Assembly: GCA_020848035.1 (NCBI GenBank) | Contig: JADLAX010000069.1 | Coordinates: 62,001-126,000 of the forward strand | Length of the DNA: 64,000 bases | Direction: 5' to 3' | Origin: Anaerolineae bacterium | GTDB lineage: Bacteria; Chloroflexota; Anaerolineae; Promineifilales; Promineifilaceae | Part shown: positions 43,193 to 50,929 of the stretch, piece after piece | Numbering within the stretch: the first letter of the stretch is position 1 | Layout: every line of letters starts with the position of its first letter | The notes under the pieces: generated by a model | The model's database searches: none | What the model was told of the DNA's origin: nothing | Seen by the model: only the letters and a program-made list of their open reading frames with translations | Made by a program: the position numbers and the translations under genes

Positions 43193-44782
43193 ATGCGAGG
43201 TGTGATTGCTGCGGGGGATGCGGCCACGGCCGCAGCCGGTCAACAAATTTTGCAGGCGGGCGGCAATGCGGTCGATGCGGCCGTTGCTGCCGCGTTTGCC
43301 TCCTTTATTGCCGAAATTGGCGTGGTGCACCTGGGTGGCAGCGGCATTGCCCACCTGTACGACCCACAAACGGGCCAATCCGTAGTGTATGACTTTTTCA
43401 GCAACACGCCGGGGTTAAACGGCCGTCCCCCCACCCCGCTCGACTTTCACCAGGTCACCATTGATTTTGGCGCCACCACGCAGGATTTTTACCTGGGGCG
43501 CGCCTCGGTCGCCGTGCCGGGCAACATTGCCGGGCTGTGCCAGCTGGCGGCCGATTACGGCCGTCTGCCCCTTCACCAGCTCCTGGAACCCGCCCTCAAG
43601 CTGGCCCAAGACGGCCACACCATCGCCCCCTTCCAGGCCGACACCTGCACGTTGCTCCAGCCGCTCTACACCCACACCGCCGGGATGCGGGCTGTTTTTA
43701 TGAAAAACGGCCGTATGATTCAGGGCGGCGACCACTTCTTTTTGCCCGATCTGCACGCCACGCTGCAAGCCCTGGCCCGCGAAGGGGCCAGCTATGCCCA
43801 AAGCGGCGCGTTGGCCCAGGCGCTGCTGCAAGACCAGGCCGCCCACGGCGGCCTGCTCACCACCGACGATCTGCTGAGTTACCAGGTGCACAAACTGCCC
43901 GCCATCCGCCTGCCCTACCGCGACTGTGAGCTGCTGCTGCCGCCGCCCAGCTCTACCGGCGGCGTGCTGACGGCCTTTACCCTCAAGCTGCTGTCCCACT
44001 TCGACATGCAGCAGCGGCCGCACGGCTCGGCGGCCCATTTGCAGCTGCTGTACGAAATCATGGTGGCCACCAACCGGGCCCGGCCGTTTTGGGACAACTG
44101 GTGCGACACGCTGCCCGCCGGGGCAGCGATCCAGAACTTTTTGGCTGATGCGTTTGTACGGCCGTACCTCGATGACATTCAATCTGCGCTCAGCCGCCAG
44201 CAGGCGTCCCCCTTTGTCGCCGAACCGCCCGCGCCCAACAACACCAGCCACCTCAGCGTCGTTGATGGCGATGGGCTGGCGGTGAGCCTGACGACCACGG
44301 CGGGTGAATCGGCCGGGTACGTGGTGCCGGGCACGGGCTACATCCCCAACAACATGATGGGCGAGGCGGATTTGCACCCCAACGGCTTTCACAGCCGCCC
44401 CGCCGGGCAGCGCATCCCCACGATGATGGCCCCGGTGATTGTGCTGAAAAATGGCAAGACGCGGCTGGTGCTGGGCAGCGGCGGCAGCATTCGCATCCGC
44501 AGCGCCATTTTGCAGGCGCTGAGCAACCTGCTAGATTACCACATGACGCTCGACGAGGCGGTGAACACCGCGCGGGTGCATGTGGAGGATGGCGTGTTGC
44601 AGTGTGAAGCGGGCTTTGAGGCAACGGCCGTTGCTCAGCTGGAAACGATGGGTTACCGGGTCAACCGCTGGGCCACGCGCAGCATCTATTTTGGCGGGGC
44701 GCATTCGGTTTCACGGACGGAAGACGGCCGTTTGGAGGCCGCAGGGGATAATCGGCGCGGCGGGGCAACGGCCGTAGCCTGA
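43193..44782 (+). CDS. Gamma-glutamyltransferase family protein, second copy
   Basis: A 529-residue member of the gamma-glutamyltranspeptidase family: GGNAVDAAVAAA (about 26-37), a catalytic/processing site NNTSHLSVVD (Thr351 in the classical T-S-H context), GYVVPGTGYIPNNMM and GQRIPTMMAP. It is distant from the copy at 2448 (different processing-site context), so this is not a recent duplication. No signal peptide. It has many ACGGCCGT sites. It is divergently arranged with the M20 peptidase. Confidence 0.88.
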   Translation: MRGVIAAGDAATAAAGQQILQAGGNAVDAAVAAAFASFIAEIGVVHLGGSGIAHLYDPQTGQSVVYDFFSNTPGLNGRPPTPLDFHQVTIDFGATTQDFYLGRASVAVPGNIAGLCQLAADYGRLPLHQLLEPALKLAQDGHTIAPFQADTCTLLQPLYTHTAGMRAVFMKNGRMIQGGDHFFLPDLHATLQALAREGASYAQSGALAQALLQDQAAHGGLLTTDDLLSYQVHKLPAIRLPYRDCELLLPPPSSTGGVLTAFTLKLLSHFDMQQRPHGSAAHLQLLYEIMVATNRARPFWDNWCDTLPAGAAIQNFLADAFVRPYLDDIQSALSRQQASPFVAEPPAPNNTSHLSVVDGDGLAVSLTTTAGESAGYVVPGTGYIPNNMMGEADLHPNGFHSRPAGQRIPTMMAPVIVLKNGKTRLVLGSGGSIRIRSAILQALSNLLDYHMTLDEAVNTARVHVEDGVLQCEAGFEATAVAQLETMGYRVNRWATRSIYFGGAHSVSRTEDGRLEAAGDNRRGGATAVA

Positions 44783-44797
44783 GCGTTAGAAACAGGT

Positions 44798-44828
44798 GGC
44801 TCTTTGAGATTTCACGGATTTACAGCCC
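44798..44828. repeat. GGCTCTTTG repeat (1 of 3)
   Basis: GGCTCTTTGAGATTTCACGG...GCCC, related to 45413-45444 and 48840-48869. Here it lies between genes, directly before the heptamer block. Confidence 0.6.
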
Positions 44829-44829
44829 G

Positions 44830-44927
44830 TGATGCGTGAAACGTGAAACGTGAAGCGTGAAACGTGAAGCGTGAAACGTGAAGCGTGAAACGTGATCAGA
44901 GAGCCATCAAGTTTCACGTTTCACGCC
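44830..44927. repeat. Heptamer tandem repeat (GTGAAAC/GTGAAGC), 2 of 5 loci
   Basis: About nine GTGAAAC or GTGAAGC heptamers in tandem (44830-44895) face GTTTCACGTTTCACGCC (44910-44926), giving a hairpin. A shorter block of the same heptamer lies on the other side of the receiver gene (45450-45493). Confidence 0.85.
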
Positions 44928-45016
44928 AAATCCTCAATACCCCAACATGTGACGCAAACCTGGCGCTGGTGTCTGATAGGGGGAATTGATTTCAAATCAG
45001 CACAGAGGGAACAGGG

Positions 45017-45448
45017 ATGGAAACACCGCACGCACTCATCGTTGAAGACACACCCGAACTCGCCGAAATATTTTCGATGGCCTTGATGGCGGCCGGATAC
45101 CAGACGCAGGTTCTGGACAACGGCCAATCTGCCCGGCAATTTCTGGCCACCGAAGCCCCCGATTTGCTCCTGCTAGACATTCACCTGCCGCACTACAACG
45201 GCGATCGCCTGCTGGAGGAGGTGCGTCAGCTGCCCCACCTGGCCCAAACGCTGGTCATCCTGGCCACGGCCGACACCCGCCGGGGCGAGGAGCTGCGTGA
45301 CGTGGCCGATTTTGTGCTGCAAAAGCCGATCAGCTTTGCCCAACTGCGCGATCTTTCCAGCCGCCTCACCGCCGCCATGCCACGATTGCAGAACGGCCGT
45401 TTCAACAATAACGGCTCTTTGGGAATTCAGGGGGATTACCGCCCTTGA
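45017..45448 (+). CDS. Single-domain response regulator
   Basis: A 143-residue lone receiver: acidic pair ED (10-11), phospho-acceptor Asp54 in LLLDIHLP, Thr in ATADT and Lys in VLQKPIS. No output domain. The last 12 codons (SLGIQGDYRP and stop) are encoded by a copy of the GGCTCTTTG repeat (45413-45444), so the natural C-terminus was probably altered by a repeat insertion. The gene is bracketed by heptamer blocks of the same sequence. The Shine-Dalgarno is AGGGAACAGGG. The partner kinase is not adjacent. Confidence 0.88.
   Translation: METPHALIVEDTPELAEIFSMALMAAGYQTQVLDNGQSARQFLATEAPDLLLLDIHLPHYNGDRLLEEVRQLPHLAQTLVILATADTRRGEELRDVADFVLQKPISFAQLRDLSSRLTAAMPRLQNGRFNNNGSLGIQGDYRP
45413..45444. 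repeat. GGCTCTTTG repeat forming 3' end of receiver gene (2 of 3)
   Basis: GGCTCTTTGGGAATTCAGGG...GCCC, close to 48840-48869. It is inside the reading frame of the receiver protein and is followed by TTGATGCGTGAAACG as at the first copy. Confidence 0.6.
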
Positions 45449-45449
45449 T

Positions 45450-45493
45450 GCGTGAAACGTGACAAGAGGGTAAGGGTCATCACGTTTCATGCC
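45450..45493. repeat. Heptamer repeat block after receiver gene
   Basis: GCGTGAAACGTGA and ATCACGTTTCATGCC flank a short loop. It matches the block at 44830. The spacer to 45615 shows nothing else that I can support. Confidence 0.7.
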
Positions 45494-45615
45494 AAACCCC
45501 ACAAAACTCCAATCGTTCTGTCATGCTGAGAGCCTGTGCTGAGGCTGCCGAAGTATCCCGCCCGCACAAAACTCACAACGCCTTGATCACCACAAAGTAA
45601 TAGCCCATACCCGTG

Positions 45616-45655
45616 AGGGCAAACCCTACTAATTTAGGGTTTGCCCTAATTTTTA
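45616..45655. terminator. Rho-independent terminator
   Basis: AGGGCAAACCCTA (45616-45628) and TAGGGTTTGCCCT (45635-45647) form a perfect 13-bp stem, 6-base loop, followed by AATTTTTA on the plus strand. It lies 90 bases before the halogenase cassette and isolates it from upstream transcription. Confidence 0.85.
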
Positions 45656-45744
45656 TGCGGGAGACGCCCGATTGACCCCCAAAACCTTTCATTGAATACT
45701 GTTTTCAGCAACACAACAACTCAGCAAAGGCGGTATAAGAGACT

Positions 45745-47010
45745 ATGAACGACGTCATTATCATCGGTGGGGGTCCGGCGGGAGCGGCGATGGGGTGCTA
45801 TTTATCCATGGCCGGAATTCGCAACACCATCATCGAAAAGGCAAACCATCCGCGCCCTCATGTTGGCGAATCGATGGTTACCTCCAGCACCCGCATCTTC
45901 GAAGAAATTGGTTTCCTGAAAACGATGGAAGAGACGGGCTTTGTCAAGAAGTACGGTGCCACCTGGCATGCGCCAGCCAACCGGGGCAAGTTCTCCATTG
46001 AATTTGCCGAATTTCCCCAACCAGGCATCCATCAGGATTATACATACCACGTGGATCGCGGAAAGTTTGACCATCAGCTGCTGAAACATGCCGAGTCCAT
46101 GGGCTCGACGGTGATGCAGGGCGTGGTGGCCAAGCGTATCCTCTTTGATGGCGACCAGGCTGTGGGCGTGCGCGTTGGGCTGGGCGACCAGGAAGTGGAC
46201 ATGTTTGCCAAGGTCATCGTCGATGCCAGCGGCCGGGGCATGTTGGTTGGACGGCAGATGCGCATGATCGAGAAAGATCCGGTGTTTAACCAATACGCGG
46301 TGCACGCCTGGTTTACCGATTTAGACAAAGGTGATGACCACACGCGTGACCACATTCACATTTATTTCCTCACGGTTGAACGCGGCTGGGTGTGGCAAAT
46401 TCCCATCACGGAGGAGATCACGTCGGTGGGGGTGGTGGTAGACAAGTCAGTATTTTCTGAGTTCCACGAAAATATCGAAGCGTATTTTAACGCCCAGCTG
46501 CAAACCAACAGCAATCTGGCCCACACGATGCGGAACGCCAAACGGATCAACGAGTTCAAAAGTGAGGGGGATTACAGCTATTCGATGAGGAACTTTGTGG
46601 GGAATGGCTATTTGCTGGTGGGGGATGCGGCCCGGTTTGTGGACCCCATTTTTTCTTCTGGCGTCAGCATTGCCCTCTACAGTGCCAAGTACGCCTCTGA
46701 GTGCATTGTGGCGGCATTTGAGAAGAATGAGTTTGGAACGGCCGTTTTCCAACCCTACGAAGACCGGTTAAGACAGGGCGCAGGTGTATGGTACGAATTT
46801 ATTCGGCTGTATTACAAGCTGCTGCCCCTTTTTACCCGCTTCATTGCCAATCCCGAGTATCGTCTACAGGTATTGCAGCTGCTGCAAGGTGAAGTATTTG
46901 ACCGGTCTGAAGTACCTGTTTTAGACGCCATGCGCAATTACATAGAAACCGTTGAAAAATCTTCCAGCCATATCTTTAGACCACAGCTGGCTGACATCCC
47001 ACTTGAATAG
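45745..47010 (+). CDS. Flavin-dependent halogenase-like monooxygenase A
   Basis: A 421-residue FAD enzyme: GxGxxG motif IIGGGPAGAAM (about 6-16), the conserved PHVGES segment, FVKKYGATWH with the candidate catalytic Lys69, and the halogenase WxWxIP motif (Trp215, Trp217, Ile219, Pro220), then GYLLVGDAARFVDPIFSSGV. This motif set marks flavin-dependent halogenases acting on carrier-bound or free aromatic substrates; reductases of the geranylgeranyl type lack WxWxIP. A second such enzyme and an acyl carrier protein follow. A flavin reductase must come from elsewhere. Contains only one ACGGCCGT. Confidence 0.85.
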   Translation: MNDVIIIGGGPAGAAMGCYLSMAGIRNTIIEKANHPRPHVGESMVTSSTRIFEEIGFLKTMEETGFVKKYGATWHAPANRGKFSIEFAEFPQPGIHQDYTYHVDRGKFDHQLLKHAESMGSTVMQGVVAKRILFDGDQAVGVRVGLGDQEVDMFAKVIVDASGRGMLVGRQMRMIEKDPVFNQYAVHAWFTDLDKGDDHTRDHIHIYFLTVERGWVWQIPITEEITSVGVVVDKSVFSEFHENIEAYFNAQLQTNSNLAHTMRNAKRINEFKSEGDYSYSMRNFVGNGYLLVGDAARFVDPIFSSGVSIALYSAKYASECIVAAFEKNEFGTAVFQPYEDRLRQGAGVWYEFIRLYYKLLPLFTRFIANPEYRLQVLQLLQGEVFDRSEVPVLDAMRNYIETVEKSSSHIFRPQLADIPLE

Positions 47011-47071
47011 GGGCACTGAAACAAGCCGTGACGATACGGCGAAAGGGCCTAAATTGGCATTCTGCCTTCTG

Positions 47072-47141
47072 GTGGAAAGTGGCAGGTGGCAGGTGACTTT
47101 TGCCAGAGCAACTTGCTACTTGCCACATGCAACTTGCCACC
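47072..47141. repeat. Heptamer repeat hairpin (GTGGCAG/TTGCCAC), 3 of 5 loci
   Basis: GGAAAGTGGCAGGTGGCAGG and ACTTGCTACTTGCCAC, with further TTGCCAC, lie between the two halogenase genes and may form an intra-operon processing hairpin. Confidence 0.75.
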
Positions 47142-47180
47142 AAACTTATCAAATAATCAGATTGAAGGAGCAGCACAACC

Positions 47181-48548
47181 ATGAAAACAGATGTTGTAAT
47201 TATTGGCGGTGGCCCCGCCGGAGCATCAGCAGCGCTTTTTCTGGAAAGAGAAGGCGTCTCGTCCATTATCGTTGAGCAGCAAAGTTTCCCGCGCTACCAC
47301 GTTGGTGAATCCATGACCGGCGAGGCGGGCAAAGTCATTCGCGAATTGGGGCTGGAAGCGGAAATGATGGCCCGTGGTTACCCGGTTAAAAAAGGTGTCA
47401 AAGTTTACGGACCGAAGGGGCACAGCAGCTGGTGGGTACCGGTCACCAGCCGCAATGAGGCTTGGGGGCTGTACGACAGCACCACCTGGCAGGTGCGACG
47501 CAGCGATTTTGATGAGATGCTGTTGAACCATGCGGTCGCCAAAGGGGCTACCTTGCTGCCCGGAAAGGCAACCCGGCCGCTGCTGAATGATGATGGCTCA
47601 ATACGGGGCGTTGAAGTGCGCTTGGCCGGCGGCAGCTACCAGACAATCGAAACAGAGGTGATCCTGGATTGTTCAGGCCAGGCCACTTTTTTGGCCAATG
47701 CTGGGGTAACGGGGCCTAAATACCTGGGAAACTACGACAAACAAATTGCCATTTTTTCACAGGTGAAAGGAGCCATTCGCGACAACGGCGGCTCCAGACT
47801 GGAAGACAAAGACAACACGTTGATCTTTTATCAGAAGAAGTTCCACTGGGCCTGGTTTATTCCCCTGGACGATGACGTTGTGAGTGTGGGGGTGGTGTCG
47901 CCGTCGGCCTACTTCCAGGAAAAAGGGGAGAGCACGAAGGAATTCCTGATGCGTGAACTCCACGAATTGAACGATGAATTGACGCGACGTCTGCCCACCA
48001 TTGATCTGGTTGAAGAAGTGCATGTGATTCCCAACTACTCTTACCAGGTAAAAGGTTTTTGTGGCAAAGGGTACATCTGCATTGGCGATGCGCACCGTTT
48101 TATTGACCCCATCTTCTCGTTTGGTTTGACGGTGGCCATGCGGGAAGCGCAGCTGGCTGCGCCGGAGATCAAGGCCTATTTAGACGGGGCCAACCGGGAC
48201 GCCGACAACCCATTTGCCGAACACCAGCTGCGCTGCGAACAAGGCGCGGACGTGTTGGAAGACATGATCGACCTGTTTTGGGAGCAGCCGCTGGCGTTTG
48301 CGCTTTTTGTACACCAGCGGTACACGGAAGAAATGACGGATGCGTTTGCGGGCCGTATTTTTGAGCACCAACCGTCTAAGGCAATTATGGCCTTTCGGAA
48401 AATGCTGAAGCGGGAAGGTGAGCGGCTGTATGAAGATGAAGACCTCTACTCAGTACCGATTGGTTCCCGCTACCATCCAGAACGGGCACCGCTGTGGCAG
48501 GCCAACTCAGAAATCCAAACCACTGAATCCTGGCTGGGACCACGTTAA
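47181..48548 (+). CDS. Flavin-dependent halogenase-like monooxygenase B
   Basis: A 455-residue FAD enzyme paralogous to the previous gene: IIGGGPAGASAALF, RYHVGESMTG, KKGVKVYGPKG with a candidate catalytic Lys (about 71), and WAWFIP (Trp223, Trp225, Ile227, Pro228). GYICIGDAHRFIDPIFSFG matches the FAD ribityl region. The C-terminal 110 residues differ from enzyme A and may bind the substrate carrier. The Shine-Dalgarno GAAGGAG is 7-10 bases upstream. It contains no ACGGCCGT. Confidence 0.85.
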   Translation: MKTDVVIIGGGPAGASAALFLEREGVSSIIVEQQSFPRYHVGESMTGEAGKVIRELGLEAEMMARGYPVKKGVKVYGPKGHSSWWVPVTSRNEAWGLYDSTTWQVRRSDFDEMLLNHAVAKGATLLPGKATRPLLNDDGSIRGVEVRLAGGSYQTIETEVILDCSGQATFLANAGVTGPKYLGNYDKQIAIFSQVKGAIRDNGGSRLEDKDNTLIFYQKKFHWAWFIPLDDDVVSVGVVSPSAYFQEKGESTKEFLMRELHELNDELTRRLPTIDLVEEVHVIPNYSYQVKGFCGKGYICIGDAHRFIDPIFSFGLTVAMREAQLAAPEIKAYLDGANRDADNPFAEHQLRCEQGADVLEDMIDLFWEQPLAFALFVHQRYTEEMTDAFAGRIFEHQPSKAIMAFRKMLKREGERLYEDEDLYSVPIGSRYHPERAPLWQANSEIQTTESWLGPR

Positions 48549-48587
48549 TCTGCGCCATCCGCGGCTTATTTTCGAAGGAGATAGACG

Positions 48588-48827
48588 ATGAATACTGCTA
48601 CTATTTTAAATGAGTACATCCAGGAAAGATGGATGAATGGGAGTGGCCATGACCTGGACGAAAGTCAGGATCTGTTGGCGACCGGGATTATTGACTCGCT
48701 CGGGATCTTGCAGTTGGTTACGTACATTGAGGATAAATTTAGCCTTCAAGTGCCTGATGAAGATGTAACGATCGAGAACTTTCACAGCCTGAAAGCCATG
48801 ACAGCTTACCTTGCCTCGCGAACCTGA
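48588..48827 (+). CDS. Acyl carrier protein
   Basis: A 79-residue carrier protein with the phosphopantetheine Ser37 in IIDSLGILQLV, predicted four-helix pattern and acidic surface (DLDESQD, VPDEDVT). The start follows GAAGGAGA. It sits 39 bases after halogenase B, so the substrate of the halogenases is probably an acyl or aminoacyl thioester on this protein. No adenylation, ketosynthase or phosphopantetheinyl transferase gene is nearby. Confidence 0.9.
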   Translation: MNTATILNEYIQERWMNGSGHDLDESQDLLATGIIDSLGILQLVTYIEDKFSLQVPDEDVTIENFHSLKAMTAYLASRT

Positions 48828-48839
48828 CAGAAAAACAGC

Positions 48840-48869
48840 GGCTCTTTGGGATCTCAGGGAGTTCGCCCC
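48840..48869. repeat. GGCTCTTTG repeat (3 of 3)
   Basis: GGCTCTTTGGGATCTCAGGG...GCCC, 12 bases after the acyl carrier protein stop codon. Confidence 0.6.
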
Positions 48870-48882
48870 AAATGAATATCGC

Positions 48883-48926
48883 GTAGAAACGGCCGTTCCC
48901 CCCCTCCCGGTAACGGCCGTTTCTAC
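48883..48926. terminator. Hairpin after halogenase operon built from two ACGGCCGT sites
   Basis: GTAGAAACGGCCGTT (48883-48897) and AACGGCCGTTTCTAC (48912-48926) are perfect 15-bp arms with a C-rich loop. There is no T run, so termination is uncertain; as a dispersed repeat it is equally possible. Confidence 0.55.
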
Positions 48927-49023
48927 CCCTCTACAGTGACAAGGTACATAAGTCCTGTATCACCCCGGTGTAACATATTTTGTAACCGACCGCTCCTAAA
49001 TTTTGGGGAGAGCAAATTTACAC

Positions 49024-49044
49024 AGCTTTGGTCATAACCAAAGC
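49024..49044. repeat. Leader hairpin of subtilisin gene
   Basis: AGCTTTGGT and ACCAAAGCT surround CAT, a 9-bp palindrome ending 13 bases before the start codon and next to the GGGGG Shine-Dalgarno. It could influence translation; no riboswitch class was recognised. Confidence 0.4.
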
Positions 49045-49057
49045 TTCGGGGGAACCA

Positions 49058-50650
49058 ATGTACACACAGAAGAGAGCACCTTATTCGGTTGTTTGGATAT
49101 TGGCCGTTTTTCTGGCCACCTTCATGATTCTGACAGGGACATTCATGCACCCTGCCGAACCGACCTCCAGTTATTTGGTACAGGCAGCTGACCTGGCGAC
49201 CGCCAGAACGGCCGTTGCCGCCGTCGGCGGAGCCATCACCCACGAGTTGGCAATCATCAACAGTGTGGGCGCTCAGCTAACCGCTCAGCAGCACGCCAGG
49301 CTGGTCGCCCGCGAGGACGTTAGCCTCGTCCTGGCAAACAGCAGTTTGGCGGTGGCCGGTGGGCCAAGCCAGCCAGACACCATTTTCCCCAGCCTCATCG
49401 GGGCCGCCCAACTGCACCAGGAAGGGATCACCGGTGACGGTATTACGGTGGCCGTTGTTGACACCGGTATGTGGCATGTTGGCGCACTCAAGAGCCACAT
49501 TGCCGTGCAGTATGATGCCATTAACAACAAAGTGACCACAGCCAGCGGCGACTCCAATGGTCACGGTACACACATCAGCGCCATTATCGCGAGTGATGCC
49601 CGCAGCAAGGAAACCAATTTGTACAATGGTGTTGCGCCCAAGGTAGACCTGGTCAATATCATTGCTTTTGACAAAAATGGCTCGGGCAGCTACCTGGATG
49701 TGATTCGCGGTATTGACTGGGCCGTGGCTAACAAAGATCAATATAACATCCGCGTAATGAACTTATCTTTTAGCGCCACGCCCCAATCGTATTACTGGGA
49801 CGACCCCATCAATCAGGCCGTGATGCGGGCCTGGCAGGCGGGCATCGTGGTGGTCGCGGCCGCAGGCAATACGGGACCAGAGCCGATGACCATTGGGGTA
49901 CCGGGTAACGTGCCCTACGTCATTACCGTGGGAGCCATGTCGGATAACTACACGCCAGCCAATGGAACAGATGACATTCTGGCTTCCTTCTCGGCCGCGG
50001 GGCCAACGGTGGAAGGGTTCGTAAAACCGGATGTGGTTGCTCCGGGGGGGCATGTATTGGCGGCGATGAAATCGGATTCTCAAATCGCCACAACCCACCC
50101 CGATTATTATTATGGCGGCAATTTGTTCACCATGTCTGGCACGTCGCAGGCAACGGCCGTTACCACCGGTGTGGTCGCTTTGATGCTGCAAAAAGACCCC
50201 AGCCTGACCCCCGATGACGTGAAATGCCGGTTGATGAGTTCGGCGCATACGGCCGTTGATGACCAGGGCGATCTGGCCTACAGCATCTTCCAACAAGGGG
50301 CCGGGCAGGTAAACGCCTACGATGCGGTGTACAACACGGCCAGTGGGTGTGCCAACCAGGGGCTAGACCTGGCCGCCGACCTGGACGGAACCGCTCATTT
50401 TGGTGGCCCGGCCATGCAAGATAAAGATGGAAACTTCACCATCATGGACACAGACGGCTTCGCCTGGAGCGGTGGCTTCGCCTGGAGTGGTGGCTTCGCC
50501 TGGAGCGGCGGCTTTGCCTGGAGTGGTGGCTTTGCCTGGAGCGGTGGCTTCGCCTGGAGCGGTGGCTTCGCCTGGAGCGGCAGTGCAGTTTCACCCGCCA
50601 GCCTCACCAGGAGCACATCACAAATAGGCAGCTGGGTACCTCAGGAATAA
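49058..50650 (+). CDS. Secreted subtilisin-like serine protease with GFAWSG tail
   Basis: A 530-residue S8 peptidase. N-terminal signal/anchor helix (about 10-30), a propeptide-like segment (about 38-100), catalytic Asp135 (VVDTGMW), His169 (NGHGTH), oxyanion Asn in AAAGNTG and Ser363 (SGTSQA). The last 64 residues contain seven perfect tandem GFAWSG hexapeptides (467-508), whose DNA differs only at third positions. Such a regular, aromatic tail may form a beta-rich surface, wall or sorting element. The ATG at 49058 is preferred (CGGGGGAA upstream). The protein is likely to act outside the cell. Confidence 0.9.
   Translation: MYTQKRAPYSVVWILAVFLATFMILTGTFMHPAEPTSSYLVQAADLATARTAVAAVGGAITHELAIINSVGAQLTAQQHARLVAREDVSLVLANSSLAVAGGPSQPDTIFPSLIGAAQLHQEGITGDGITVAVVDTGMWHVGALKSHIAVQYDAINNKVTTASGDSNGHGTHISAIIASDARSKETNLYNGVAPKVDLVNIIAFDKNGSGSYLDVIRGIDWAVANKDQYNIRVMNLSFSATPQSYYWDDPINQAVMRAWQAGIVVVAAAGNTGPEPMTIGVPGNVPYVITVGAMSDNYTPANGTDDILASFSAAGPTVEGFVKPDVVAPGGHVLAAMKSDSQIATTHPDYYYGGNLFTMSGTSQATAVTTGVVALMLQKDPSLTPDDVKCRLMSSAHTAVDDQGDLAYSIFQQGAGQVNAYDAVYNTASGCANQGLDLAADLDGTAHFGGPAMQDKDGNFTIMDTDGFAWSGGFAWSGGFAWSGGFAWSGGFAWSGGFAWSGGFAWSGSAVSPASLTRSTSQIGSWVPQE
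50456..50581 (+). repeat. Seven 18-bp repeats encoding GFAWSG
   Basis: Seven units of GGCTTCGCCTGGAGCGGT with only wobble changes (TTC/TTT, AGC/AGT, GGT/GGC). The peptide is unchanged in every unit, so the repeat is under selection or recently homogenised. Confidence 0.95.
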
Positions 50651-50687
50651 TATCGTGGCGGCATAAATAGTTTGACTGCCCTACACT

Positions 50688-50730
50688 AAAACTGTCCTTG
50701 TTGTGTCTGATGACAAGGACAGTTTTTTTT
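50688..50730 (+). terminator. Rho-independent terminator of subtilisin gene
   Basis: AAAACTGTCCTTGT (50688-50701) and ACAAGGACAGTTTT (50713-50726) pair over 14 bp and run into TTTTT. Confidence 0.9.
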
Positions 50731-50929
50731 TGAATCTGCATAGCAAGGAATTGCTATTCGCAAGGAATCTTTCGTGAACTAGACTGTTAAGCAAACCGCA
50801 CAAGGTTTTTGGAAGAATCAAGCGCAACTTTTGTGCGGTTTACTCAGAGGATTGGCAGATTCCACACTATTTGTTTTGAAAATCTTTCTGCCAAGTACAG
50901 AAGTATCTGAACTCATTTTGATTTGCCTT

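Noticed and set aside
45494..45615. Small gene in the spacer before the halogenase cassette
   Set aside because: No frame with a start, Shine-Dalgarno and reasonable composition was found; the spacer ends in a terminator.
49024..49060. Riboswitch in the subtilisin leader
   Set aside because: There is only one 9-bp hairpin; the conserved cores of c-di-GMP or other known riboswitches are not present.
50456..50581. 18-bp tandem repeats as CRISPR or microsatellite artefact
   Set aside because: In frame, protein-coding, with only synonymous variation and no spacers.
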